A stretch of DNA of 64,000 nucleotides from Clostridium folliculivorans (GCF_024341905.1 NZ_BQXY01000001.1:777013-841012); one strand, 5' to 3'; positions 47,357 through 55,982 are shown, counted from the stretch's first letter. Translations and numbers: made by a program. The notes: generated by a model not told the origin, from the letters alone.

Positions 47357-47502
47357 GGTATAAATCTACAAAAATGCTTGAGTATAAAGTCAAATATAAT
47401 ATTAAAGTGTATTATATAAGTATGATGTAAATAAAAACAAGGACCTATTTAGTAAATTGGATTGACCTATATAAGTTGAAGGATAGGAGAGGCAGGGATA
47501 TA

Positions 47503-47781
47503 ATGCTAGATAAAGCTAAAGAAGTTTCAGAGGTTTTAAAGGTACTTGCAAATGAAAATAGACTACTGTTAGTATGTCATTTACTAGAAAAACCTATGAC
47601 AGTAAGTGAACTGAATGAGAGTTTGAGTAATTTGACTCAATCTGCTATTTCTCAGCATTTAGCTATGCTAAAAGCACACAAGATAGTTGATTATAACAAA
47701 AAAGGATTAACAAGCACTTACTTTATTTTAGATCAAAGAGTAAGTAAGCTAGTAGAAGTACTAAGAGATAATTACTGTTAA
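47503..47781 (+). CDS. ArsR-family regulator with SqrR/BigR/YgaV-like cysteines
   Basis: 92 residues from the ATG at 47503. Winged helix-turn-helix: LKVLANENRLLLVCHLL, TVSELNESLSNLTQSAISQHLAMLKAHKIV. C25 in the second helix and the C-terminal C92 are 67 residues apart. In the persulfide sensors SqrR, BigR and YgaV the paired cysteines are 66 apart at equivalent places, and one extra residue here falls before the recognition helix. No arsenic-type ELCVCDL site is present. It probably represses until reactive sulfur crosslinks the two cysteines (inference). It follows a rhodanese gene by 146 bases and has its own terminator. Confidence 0.8.
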   Translation: MLDKAKEVSEVLKVLANENRLLLVCHLLEKPMTVSELNESLSNLTQSAISQHLAMLKAHKIVDYNKKGLTSTYFILDQRVSKLVEVLRDNYC

Positions 47782-47795
47782 ATAATTTCACGGAA

Positions 47796-47832
47796 AGTCC
47801 TATCAATGCTTAATGTTTTGATAGGATTTTTG
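47796..47832 (+). terminator. Terminator of the ArsR gene
   Basis: TCCTATCAA pairs with TTGATAGGA around an 11-base loop, then T5. Confidence 0.85.
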
Positions 47833-47901
47833 TATTATATATATAGACAATTAAGAAAATGAGTCAATAGCTGAAAATTGAATTTTACGGTGGGGGAATA
47901 A

Positions 47902-48357
47902 ATGAGTAAAATTGAGTTAACCAATATGTGCATGATTTACGATAATATAAATAACAAGGTCTTAGTTCAGAATCGGATTAAATCGTGGAAAGGAATATCA
48001 TTTCCAGGAGGCCATATAGAAGATGGTGAAAGCATAGTAGAATCAACTATCAGGGAGATAAGAGAAGAAACAGGTCTTACAGTATATGATTTGGAGGCTT
48101 GCGGAGTTATATATTGGTACAATGACGAAACTAAAGAAAAATATTTTGTGTTTAATTTTAGAACAGATAATTTTAGTGGAAATCTCATAGAAAAGACAGA
48201 TGAAGGGGAGGTATTCTGGGTAGATAAAGATAGTTTGCAAGAACTTGATCTTGCTGAGGGATTTAAAGAGCGATTACCTATGTTTTTCGAAAATACTTAT
48301 TCAGAGGGATTTGGTATATGGAACAAACATACTTCAAGTAAATTAAGATTGCTGTAG
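47902..48357 (+). CDS. Nudix hydrolase, MutT/YtkD-like
   Basis: 151 residues with an intact Nudix box (GGHIEDGESIVESTIREIREETGL fits G-x5-E-x7-REUxEExGU) at about 37-60. Family members hydrolyse nucleotide diphosphate derivatives such as oxidised dGTP. WKGISFPGGH before the box is typical of 8-oxo-dGTPases. Substrate not certain. RBS GGTGGGGG. Single gene. Confidence 0.85.
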   Translation: MSKIELTNMCMIYDNINNKVLVQNRIKSWKGISFPGGHIEDGESIVESTIREIREETGLTVYDLEACGVIYWYNDETKEKYFVFNFRTDNFSGNLIEKTDEGEVFWVDKDSLQELDLAEGFKERLPMFFENTYSEGFGIWNKHTSSKLRLL

Positions 48358-48441
48358 AGTTTAGCTAGTACAAGCTATTGGTAAGTGGTATAATTTAACT
48401 TTAAATGATTTTTATATTACTTTGAGAGTGAGGATGTTGTA

Positions 48442-48978
48442 ATGGATAAAGAAACAGCGCTATTAATTGTAGATGTACAAGTTGCTATGTATTCCTATGA
48501 GGATCAATCCTTATATAACGGTGAGAGGGTTCTGGATAATATCTATCTTTTACTTCAAAAAGCTAGAAATTCAGGTACTCCAGTAATATACATTCAACAT
48601 ACTAGTGAAGATGATGACGAATATAATAGAGCAAAACCAACATGGCAGATTCATCCTAAGATAGCTCCATTGGACAACGAAACTGTAATAGAGAAGACAA
48701 CTTGGGATTCTTTTTATAAAACAAGTTTAGATGCTACCCTGAAAGAAAGAGGAATTAAAAGACTTGTTATAGTAGGAATGCAGACAGAGTTTTGCTTGGA
48801 CACTACTTGTAGATGCGCTTATAGTTTAGGGTATCATGAGAATGTATTGGTTAGAGATGCAAACAGTACTTTTGACGGACCTGTACTAACTTCAAAGCAA
48901 ATAGTTGAGCATCATAACACTCTTTTGGGTGGAAGATTTGTTAAGTCTATGTATACAGATGAAATCGAGTTTGATTAA
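48442..48978 (+). CDS. Isochorismatase-family cysteine hydrolase
   Basis: 178 residues with the family triad: Asp in LLIVDVQVAMY (about residue 10), Lys in IEKTTWDSF (about 82) and Cys in VGMQTEFCLDTT (about 117). The family includes nicotinamidases and carbamoylases; the substrate here is not clear. It differs from the nicotinamidase-like protein at 63146. RBS GTGAGGATG. Single gene. Confidence 0.85.
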   Translation: MDKETALLIVDVQVAMYSYEDQSLYNGERVLDNIYLLLQKARNSGTPVIYIQHTSEDDDEYNRAKPTWQIHPKIAPLDNETVIEKTTWDSFYKTSLDATLKERGIKRLVIVGMQTEFCLDTTCRCAYSLGYHENVLVRDANSTFDGPVLTSKQIVEHHNTLLGGRFVKSMYTDEIEFD

Positions 48979-48981
48979 GGC

Positions 48982-49071
48982 GTTCCTGTGTCGAAACTTA
49001 ATTTATACTTGCTCGAAAATCGTGGCTTTGTGATTTTCGAGTATGTTTAAATTAATAGTTGAACTAGGAAC
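48982..49071. repeat. 90-bp long palindrome
   Basis: Left arm from GTTCCTGTGTCGAAACT to TTGCTCGAAAATC, right arm GATTTTCGAGTATG to GAACTAGGAAC. The two arms pair over about 40 bases with few mismatches. There is no T run. It abuts the isochorismatase stop. Confidence 0.65.
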
Positions 49072-49115
49072 CATATAAGTTAGTATTGTATAGAAATCTA
49101 AGTTTTTATATGTAG

Positions 49116-49158
49116 AAGCATGCTGTATAGTTTAATTTAAAGCATACAGCATGTTTTT
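49116..49158. terminator. Terminator after the nitroreductase
   Basis: AGCATGCTGTAT / ATACAGCATG with a loop of about 15 bases and A/T runs. It ends the leftward nitroreductase gene (stop at 49163). Confidence 0.8.
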
Positions 49159-49162
49159 AATT

Positions 49163-49681
49163 CTAGAATTTATTGTAAAAGACAGTCTCAGAAATTTCTC
49201 TTCTTTTTTCATGATTTGAATTTGGTTTTGAATCATTGCTTGGATATCCTAATGGAAAGATGCATATAGGAACAAAGTTTTCGGGAATATTGAAGGCTTT
49301 TATGACAGCCGTAGGATCAAAGTGACCAACCCATGTTGTACCTAGGCCAAGTTCAGCAGATTGAAGCATCATATGAGTTGCAACAATACTGCCATCTATA
49401 TCAGTATGAACTTTTTCATCGTATTTACGTTTCCAAGCTTCATTTTTATCAGCGCATACTATTAGTGCCATAGGAGCATTAAAAGAATAGATTGTGCAAT
49501 CTTTTAACTTAGCAACAGCCTCATCACTTTCAACCACCAAGATTCTTTGAGGTTGAAGGTTAGCTGCAGTAGGTGCTATTCTGCCAGCTTCTAATATTAA
49601 ATCAAGTTTCTCTTTTTCTACTTTTCTAGAATCAAAATTTCTTACAGAGTATCTTTCTTTAGCAAGTTCTATAAAATTCAT
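49163..49681 (-). CDS. Nitroreductase-family FMN oxidoreductase
   Basis: 172 residues from the ATG at 49681 (AGGAGG upstream). FMN-binding N-terminus RYSVRNFDSRKVEKEKL, APTAANLQPQ near 40, and AELGLGTTWVGHFD. Members reduce nitro compounds, quinones or flavins with NAD(P)H; here the substrate is unknown. A second, different nitroreductase is at 51280. Confidence 0.9.
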   Translation of the reverse strand: MNFIELAKERYSVRNFDSRKVEKEKLDLILEAGRIAPTAANLQPQRILVVESDEAVAKLKDCTIYSFNAPMALIVCADKNEAWKRKYDEKVHTDIDGSIVATHMMLQSAELGLGTTWVGHFDPTAVIKAFNIPENFVPICIFPLGYPSNDSKPNSNHEKRREISETVFYNKF

Positions 49682-49973
49682 AAAAATACCTCCTAATAAT
49701 AAAACATATAATTTCAACACGGTGCTTTAACAGCGCCATAATTTAAAATTATATATCAACATGATAGACAATGTAAGCATGCACATATATGTTATTTACT
49801 AACCTTTCAGTAAGTATAGGAATTCTATTTTATTTAACGGATTATTTAAAATATTAATTTAGATATTCTAAGATACAATAAGTTTATGATTTTGAAAGGA
49901 TTAAAGCCTAAGCTGACTTGTTTTGTTAATTTATAAAATACAGTTTTAATATCATAATCTATCTAAATAGTGA

Positions 49974-50768
49974 TTACAAAAATAAGAGTAAGCTAACTGC
50001 CATCACAGCCATTCCTGAGATAAGGCCGTATATGTAGAGATTTTGATCGCCATAGTCCCTTGCTGCTGGGATTAATTCATTCAAAGATATAAATACCATA
50101 ATTCCAGCCACTGCCGCAAATATAATACCAAAGGTAAGGTTATTTATAAAAGGCATAAGTACTAGATAGCCAATTATTGCACCTAAAGGTTCGGAAAGAC
50201 CTGAAAAGAAAGAGTAAAGAAAGGCTTTTTTTCTGTCTCCGGTTGCATAATAGATCGGAACTGATACTGAAATACCTTCTGGTATATTGTGAATAGCAAT
50301 AGCAATAGCAATTGGAACCGCTATTGAAGGACTATGTATTGCAGAAATAAATGTTGCAATTCCCTCAGGAAAGTTATGGATTGCAATAGCAAGAGCAGTT
50401 AATAGTCCTATTCTAAGTAACTTTACATCAGAATATCCATTACTAAACTTAATGCTGTATGCAGCTGTGGAGCTCTCTTCATTTGGAATAAAGGTGTCAA
50501 TGAGGTATATGAGAAGAATACCACAGAAAAAAGAGATTACAGTAAGCCAAGATCCATCTCTTACTCCAAGCTCAGCAGTTAAAGAATCTTTTGCATTTAC
50601 AAAGATTTCAACAAGTGAAACGTAAATCATAACTCCTGCTGAGAAGCCAAGACTTAATGAAAGAAATTTAGTGTTTGTCTTTTTTGTAAAAAAGGCTAAA
50701 GTGCTTCCTATACCTGTAGATAAACCTGCTAAAAGGCTTAATCCAAAGGCAAATAATACATTATTCAT
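49974..50768 (-). CDS. zupT: ZIP-family divalent metal transporter
   Basis: 264 residues, about eight transmembrane helices. The two metal-binding helices carry HNFPEGIATF and HNIPEGISVSV, the ZupT-type signature. Imports zinc and other divalent metals such as iron or manganese. RBS AGGAGGATG. Single leftward gene. No metal-sensor box is evident upstream. Confidence 0.92.
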   Translation of the reverse strand: MNNVLFAFGLSLLAGLSTGIGSTLAFFTKKTNTKFLSLSLGFSAGVMIYVSLVEIFVNAKDSLTAELGVRDGSWLTVISFFCGILLIYLIDTFIPNEESSTAAYSIKFSNGYSDVKLLRIGLLTALAIAIHNFPEGIATFISAIHSPSIAVPIAIAIAIHNIPEGISVSVPIYYATGDRKKAFLYSFFSGLSEPLGAIIGYLVLMPFINNLTFGIIFAAVAGIMVFISLNELIPAARDYGDQNLYIYGLISGMAVMAVSLLLFL

Positions 50769-51279
50769 CTAACATCCTCCTTTAAAAACGTAAAGCTTCA
50801 ATAAGAAAATATCTGAAAAATAAACATAAACCACATGCTTGTCCAATAATTTATTAAATAATTAAAAGACAAAGTTTGATATATACCAATTATCATATGA
50901 ATATTGAAGCTGTAAATTCGCTATACTTTGATAAATATGATTTTCATTAGGAGATTATGATTAATATCGCTATTGGCTACATACAATTATTCTATTAAAT
51001 ATACAAATTACTGAATTAAGCTGATAATATATAGATATCAGATCAAGTTTTCTATATATAATATGGCTATATTAATTTAGGTATATATAAGAATTCTTTG
51101 ATGTGAGGATTTTTAATAAGCATAGATTTAAGTATATGGATGTACCACTTCGTAATAAAACTTATTATTTTTAAAACTCCTCTGGGTTATGATAGTAGAA
51201 TTTAAAAATATAAATTTAAAGATGAAGTTGTTGATGTGTACATAGAAGAAAAATAGATAAAATAAGGGGAATAGATGAG
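50769..51279. other. Intergenic region, ZIP transporter / nitroreductase
   Basis: 511 AT-rich bases between divergent genes. ATGGATGTACCACTTCGTAATAA near 51137 is one arm of the GATGTACCACTTC palindrome and continues with CTTATTATTTTTAAAACTC, but the second arm is missing. No ORF or RNA that I can support. Confidence 0.45.
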
Positions 51280-52026
51280 ATGAATGAAGTTTTAGAACAA
51301 ATAAAATCAAGAAAATCAATGAGGGTATTTGAAGACAGGAAAATCGAAAATCATATTAAGAAAGAAATATTGCAGGCGGCTTTTGAAGCTCCAACTGCAG
51401 GAGCAATGATGCTTTATAGCCTAATAGATATAACTGATGAAACACTAAAAGAAAGACTATCAGTACTTTGTGATAATCAACCGTTTATTGCAAATGCCCC
51501 AATGGTAGCGATATTTCTTGCTGATTATCAAAGATGGTATGATTCATTTGTTTATACAAATTGTAACCCTAGAAAACCTGGGGAAGGAGATATTTTACTA
51601 GCCATGGCAGATGCGATGGTTGCAGCCCAAAATACAGTGGTTGCAGCGCAGTCGCTCGGGGTGGGATCTTGCTATATTGGTGATATAATTGAAAACTGTG
51701 AGCAGATTAGAGAAATATTGGAATTGCCTGAGTATGTTATACCTGCTTGCATGTTAGTCTATGGCCATCCTGTTGAGGCTCAAAAGAATAGAAAGAAACC
51801 AGTGAGATTTGAGAAGCAATATATAGTTTCTGAAAATAAATATCATAGACTTTCCGAGGAAGAACATATAGAGATGCATAAAGTGAAAAATGAAGGTTCT
51901 GGCCTAAAGAATAAAAATATTAAAGAGCAAGTGCAAGCTTTCTGTAAAAGAAAGTATATGTCTGAATTCGCTAATGAGATGAATAGGTCTGCATCAAGTT
52001 ACCTTGACAAGTTTAGAAATAAGTAA
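51280..52026 (+). CDS. Nitroreductase-family protein
   Basis: 248 residues, FMN-dependent nitroreductase fold with KSRKSMRVFEDRKIE, EAPTAGAMM and AAQSLGVGSCYIGDI. It has a longer C-terminal part (about 190-248, helical and lysine-rich) than the other one in this window. Function unknown beyond the NAD(P)H-FMN chemistry of the family. Start ATG with GGGGAATAGATGAG upstream. Confidence 0.87.
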   Translation: MNEVLEQIKSRKSMRVFEDRKIENHIKKEILQAAFEAPTAGAMMLYSLIDITDETLKERLSVLCDNQPFIANAPMVAIFLADYQRWYDSFVYTNCNPRKPGEGDILLAMADAMVAAQNTVVAAQSLGVGSCYIGDIIENCEQIREILELPEYVIPACMLVYGHPVEAQKNRKKPVRFEKQYIVSENKYHRLSEEEHIEMHKVKNEGSGLKNKNIKEQVQAFCKRKYMSEFANEMNRSASSYLDKFRNK

Positions 52027-52048
52027 AATGAATTTTTATAAGAATATT

Positions 52049-52089
52049 CTATAGCTATCAAAATTTTAGAATGATAGCTATTTTTTTGT
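52049..52089 (+). terminator. Terminator of the second nitroreductase
   Basis: ATAGCTATCA / TGATAGCTAT with an 11-base loop, followed by T7. Confidence 0.9.
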
Positions 52090-52154
52090 AACTATAGCTT
52101 CTTATGTGATGGAGTAAATCACATACATTAAAATTAATTAATAAACTGTCTGTG

Positions 52155-52250
52155 GATGTACCACTTCATAGTAAAACTTATTATTTTTAAAAACTCTCAC
52201 CAGAACCCGTGAGAGTTTTAAAAATAGATTTCAGATTGAAGAGGTACATC
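52155..52250. repeat. Long palindrome of the GATGTACCACTTC family
   Basis: GATGTACCACTTC (52155-52167) and GAAGAGGTACATC (52238-52250) at the ends; the centre is ACTCTCAC (52193-52200) / GTGAGAGT (52209-52216) flanked by TTTTTAAAA / TTTTAAAAA. Closely similar to 42908-43000. Confidence 0.75.
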
Positions 52251-52254
52251 TATA

Positions 52255-52312
52255 GATAAACTACTTCATATTAGAATATATCCTAAGAGTTTAATGATCG
52301 AAGTAGTTTATC
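52255..52312. repeat. Short palindrome with perfect 13-bp ends
   Basis: GATAAACTACTTC (52255-52267) and GAAGTAGTTTATC (52300-52312) are exact inverted copies around a 32-base AT-rich loop. Confidence 0.7.
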
Positions 52313-52324
52313 AGTTCAGATGAA

Positions 52325-52427
52325 TAGATAATCCAGTTCTATCTAATAAAACTAGGTAATACTTCTGTTAACTATTAATGGTAGTAGGATTATCAAATAT
52401 AGATTCTATTTAGAACTGGCTTATCTA
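52325..52427. repeat. 103-bp palindromic-end element (TAGATAA-CCAGTTC family)
   Basis: TAGATAATCCAGTTCTA (52325-52341) and TAGAACTGGCTTATCTA (52411-52427), 16 of 17 inverted matches. Same length as, and collinear with, 25717-25819. Confidence 0.78.
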
Positions 52428-52635
52428 TATAAACCAAATATTTGTATGTAAATAATTATTTATAGGTGGCTCAATATATAAAAAGTATTGCTAATGAACA
52501 TGCTGTATACATAAAACTGGCTTAGATTGATAATAAATAATTATAGATTAGGTGGAAAATTAGGTAATCAGATATGCATTTAGCTTAATTAGTTAAAGGG
52601 CACCTTATCGCTTATTATAAAAAAGGAGAATGGTT

Positions 52636-53831
52636 ATGAAAAAATACCGTGGTCTAATATTAATTATATTAACTTTTGTTATTACTTATATTTTTTGGAT
52701 TCCTGAAGAGCAGGCTAGTACTATGGCTTCCAACAGGCAGTATTCTCAGCTTATCGCCTCAATTGCCTTAGTTTCATTTGCATGGATAAATTATATTTCT
52801 AGTAGGCATAAGCTTGTGGATAGGATTTTTAATGGGTTGGATAAGTCTTATGCTTATCATAAATATCTAAGTATAATATCAATCTTACTTATTTGGGCTC
52901 ATAAATTCACCTTAAAAACAGGAGGTGGAGGCAGGCCGGAAGGCTTTAAACCTGTTGGAGAGGGATTTAAGCGAACTAGTGAGTTCGCTGGACAAAGTGG
53001 ATCAAGTTTACTCCATATGCTTTTGGGGTAGCTCATTACTATTTAAGTTCTTCATACCAAGTTTTTGACTTAAGTGCTTTTAGTATATGGATGAATATAA
53101 TCAATGTTATAGGTATACTATCTGCAATTTATAGTATATGTATTTACGAATTTACGGCCTTTAAATATCGATATAAGGTCAGTAAGATTAGGGAAATAGC
53201 AAAAGATACCCTTGAAATTACAGGCATATCTAGTGGAAAAGTAATGGATTATACAGCTGGACAATTTGCGTTTATGAAAGTAGTTGGAAGCAAGAAGGTA
53301 TTTCCTTCACACCCATTTACCATGAGTCAATCACAGAATAATAGTGAAATTCAATTTGGCATTAAGGTTTTAGGGGATCATACTGGAAAATTGAAGGAAG
53401 GTTTAAAGGTTGGAGATACAATTGCTGTTTCAGGTCCTTATGGCAGATTTAATTATAGAAAAGCGGAAAAGCGCCAAGTTTGGATTGCTGGCGGAATAGG
53501 AATAACTCCATTCAGAAGTTTTCTTCAATCTGATATACCAACAGATTATAATATAGATTTTTTTTATGCATATAATAATGAACAGGATGCGCCATATGTA
53601 GATGAGTTGAAGGGTATAAAAGATAGAAATAACTTAAGGATACATTTAATAGATAGTTCAAAAAGTGGTTTTTTAGGTGTTGAGCATATCGATAAGTATG
53701 TAAATAGAGATGAACAATTTGAAGTGTTCTTTTGTGGTCCAAAACCAATGAGAAATAAGATGAAGAATGAGCTAAAGAAAGAAAATTATAAAGTGAAAGA
53801 ATTTCATTATGAACAGTTTCAATTTAAATAG
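52636..53831 (+). pseudogene. Broken ferric-reductase-type flavocytochrome oxidoreductase
   Basis: Two open frames belong together. The first (52636-53031) encodes three transmembrane helices with histidines in AYHKYL and WAHKF, as in ferric-reductase-like domains, then RPEGFKPVGEGFKRTSEFAGQSGSS. The second continues in another frame (readable from about 53013, first ATG 53091) with PYAFGVAHYYLSSSYQVF, two more helices and then an FAD-binding domain (TAGQFAFMKV, HPFTMSQS) and an NAD-binding domain (IAGGIGITPF, FFCGPKPM). The transmembrane helix expected between the histidine-bearing helices is missing at the frame change, so a small deletion probably caused the break. RBS AAAGGAG. Confidence 0.75.
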
Positions 53832-53841
53832 ATTACAAAAT

Positions 53842-53870
53842 AAAAGAAGCTTATGGGCTTCTTTTATTTT
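53842..53870 (+). terminator. Terminator after the oxidoreductase pseudogene
   Basis: AAAAGAAGC / GCTTCTTTT (loop TTATGG) followed by ATTTTT. Confidence 0.85.
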
Positions 53871-53930
53871 TATAGTAAAGAAAGTATAAAATTTTTATGT
53901 CTGTTAAATCTAGATATTTCAATGATACCT
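53871..53930 (+). repeat. Left end of the hairpin-repeat family
   Basis: GTATAAAATTTTTATG (53884-53899) then TAAATCTAGATATTTCAATG. Same block as 2415-2470 and 36281-36335, again directly after a gene terminator. It is followed by ATGGATGTGCCACTTCG (near 53929), one arm of the palindrome family. Confidence 0.5.
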
Positions 53931-54158
53931 ATGGATGTGCCACTTCGTAATAAAATTTATTATAATGTGCTTTTTAAACAATGGAAATTGGCTATGTATA
54001 TGACTATAAAGTTTTAAAATTAAACAATATATTATAAATTTTCATGGCTAGGACAGTATAATATCAAATTATGTAGTTTGAATAAGAAAAAAGTGATAAT
54101 ATTTCGGAAAATGAATTAAAAGTGAAAAAAATAGAAAACGGTAATTTCCAATATATGG

Positions 54159-54173
54159 TTGTAAACGTATTTA
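54159..54173. promoter_or_regulatory. cre-like site, possible catabolite control
   Basis: TTGTAAACGTATTTA fits the cre pattern WTGNAANCGNWNNCW with one mismatch. It lies 128 bases before the sugar-binding protein gene. Confidence 0.4.
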
Positions 54174-54200
54174 AAACATGTTATATTTAATTTGTAATAA

Positions 54201-54226
54201 TTGGAAACGGTACCGACAACGGTACC
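54201..54226. promoter_or_regulatory. LacI-type operator upstream of the sugar importer
   Basis: Perfect palindrome GGTACCG-ACAA-CGGTACC (54209-54226), overlapping a cre-like TTGGAAACGGTACCG (54201-54215). The half site AAACGGTA recurs near 54135. The LacI-family gene at 59330 is the obvious candidate binder. Confidence 0.6.
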
Positions 54227-54300
54227 AATGATTAATTATTTATTCATCAATAGATATTGATGATGACTTTACAAATAATTATAGGGGAGAGGAAATTATT

Positions 54301-55659
54301 ATGAAAAAGAAGTTACTAGGTCTTGTAATGTGTGTGGCTATGGGGTCTACTTTATTCGCAGGGTGCGGAAATAGTGGGAAAACATCAACATCAGCAACAA
54401 AGGAAATTTATTTCTTAAATTTCAAACCTGAAATTGCTCAAGTATATGACAATATTGCAAAGGATTATGAGAAAGAGAAGGGTGTTAAGGTAAAAGTTGT
54501 TACAGCAGCAAGTGGTACTTATGAAACAACTTTAAAATCAGAGATAGCAAAATCCGATGCACCAACAATATTCCAGATTAATGGTCCTGTAGGATATCAA
54601 AATTGGAAGGATTATACTTTAGACTTAAAGAACACAAAACTTTATAGTTATTTAACAGATAAATCCTTAGCAGTAAAGAGTGGTGACGGAATTTATGGAA
54701 TTCCTTATGCTATAGAAGGATATGGAATAATTTATAACGAAGCAATTATGAAAAAGTATTTTGCGCTTACTGATAAAGCTGTATCAATAAATTCTACAAC
54801 TGAAATAACTAATTATGATACTTTAAAGAAAGTTGTTGAAGATATGACTAAACATAAAGATCAACTTGGTATAAAGGGTGTATTCGCATCAACTTCCTTG
54901 AAATCAGGAGAACAATGGAGATGGCAGACTCATTTAGCAAATCTACCTTTCTATTATGAATTTAAAGAAAATACTAAATATGACAATACAATTTTAGCAG
55001 GTCTTTCCGCAGATAAAATTGACTTTAAGTATGCAAATAATTATAAAAATATCTTTGACCTATATATTAATAACTCATCAACAGATAAAAAATTATTAGG
55101 AAGTAAATCTGTAGATGATTCAATGGCTGATTTTGCTCTTGGTAATGCAGCAATGGTTCAAAATGGTAACTGGGCTTGGAATCAAATAAAGGGTGTTAGC
55201 GGAAATAAGGTACAAGAATCAGATATTAAATTCTTACCAATATACACAGGGGTAGCTGGTGAAGAAAAGCAAGGTTTATGCATAGGTACAGAAAACTTCT
55301 TTTCAGTTAACAGTAAGGTTTCAAAAGAAAAGCAAGATGAATCAATTGCATTCCTTGAATGGTTATTCTCAAGTGACACAGGTAAAAAGTATGTAACAAA
55401 GGATTTAGGACTTATAGCTCCATTTAATACCTTCAGTGATAGTGAAAAGCCAACAGACCCATTAGCTAAGGAAATCTTAAACTGGAACAGCAAGGGTGGT
55501 AATAACGTAGCTTGGACTTTTGCTTCTTTCCCAAGTGAAAACTTTAAGAACACATTTGGTGATGCTTTGTTAGAATATAGCCAAGGTAATAAATCTTGGG
55601 ATGATGTAGTAAAGACAGTTAAAGAATCATGGCAAACAGAAAAAGCAAATAAGAAGTAG
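54301..55659 (+). CDS. Sugar ABC transporter substrate-binding lipoprotein
   Basis: 452 residues, family 1 extracellular solute-binding protein. Lipoprotein signal with lipobox LFAGC, so C22 becomes the lipidated N-terminus. The mature part has the two-lobe MalE-like pattern (ALGNAAMVQNGNWAWNQI, FFSVNSKVSKEKQDESIAFLEWLF). It delivers a sugar, probably a malto-oligosaccharide given malQ downstream, to the two permeases. RBS GGGGAGAGG. Preceded by a LacI-type operator. Confidence 0.9.
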   Translation: MKKKLLGLVMCVAMGSTLFAGCGNSGKTSTSATKEIYFLNFKPEIAQVYDNIAKDYEKEKGVKVKVVTAASGTYETTLKSEIAKSDAPTIFQINGPVGYQNWKDYTLDLKNTKLYSYLTDKSLAVKSGDGIYGIPYAIEGYGIIYNEAIMKKYFALTDKAVSINSTTEITNYDTLKKVVEDMTKHKDQLGIKGVFASTSLKSGEQWRWQTHLANLPFYYEFKENTKYDNTILAGLSADKIDFKYANNYKNIFDLYINNSSTDKKLLGSKSVDDSMADFALGNAAMVQNGNWAWNQIKGVSGNKVQESDIKFLPIYTGVAGEEKQGLCIGTENFFSVNSKVSKEKQDESIAFLEWLFSSDTGKKYVTKDLGLIAPFNTFSDSEKPTDPLAKEILNWNSKGGNNVAWTFASFPSENFKNTFGDALLEYSQGNKSWDDVVKTVKESWQTEKANKK

Positions 55660-55680
55660 TTAAAATGTAATTAGTATGTG

Positions 55681-55878
55681 TGAAATTAATTGGTCACCCA
55701 TCCGATACTTCAATGAGCTTCACAAAGAATTAATATGATTTTCTCCGATGTAATAGCTAAAACTGTATAACTCACTACGTTCGGACAATACAGTTTTTTA
55801 ACGCTAGTACATCTCCGAAAATCATTTAATTCTAGCTGTTCGCTCATATAGTATCTCCTGTGTAACCAATTAATTTCA
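55681..55878. mobile_element. MITE-like element, copy 3 (198 bp) inside the importer operon
   Basis: Terminal inverted repeats TGAAATTAATTGGTCAC (55681-55697) and GTAACCAATTAATTTCA (55862-55878), 16 of 17 matching. In reverse orientation it is collinear with copy 2, lacking only the nested segment. An inner hairpin AAACTGTAT...ATACAGTTT surrounds the exactly shared CTCACTACGTTCGGACA. No ORF. Confidence 0.82.
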
Positions 55879-55918
55879 ATGATATTTTTAAACGTAAATA
55901 TAACTTAAAATAATTAAC

Positions 55919-55958
55919 TAATGGTGAGAATAGAGAATAACTCTAACTCACCATTTTA
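55919..55958 (+). terminator. Intra-operon stem-loop before the first permease
   Basis: ATGGTGAG (with inner TAGAG) pairs with (CTCTA) CTCACCAT, followed by TTT. Such stem-loops after a binding-protein gene usually lower permease expression or protect the upstream mRNA. Confidence 0.6.
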
Positions 55959-55982
55959 AAATTAAGAGTAGGAGAAGATAAC

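Noticed and set aside
50930-50965. Possible Fur box near GATTTTCATTA before the ZIP transporter
   Set aside because: Only part of the consensus matches and the surrounding DNA is AT-rich; not supportable.
53019-53031. T-TTG-GGG slippery heptamer before the first stop in the oxidoreductase gene, suggesting programmed -1 frameshifting
   Set aside because: The heptamer is in the right phase, but a shift there would still leave out the transmembrane helix expected between the histidine-bearing helices. A deletion explains both the frame change and the missing part. No downstream stimulator was identified.
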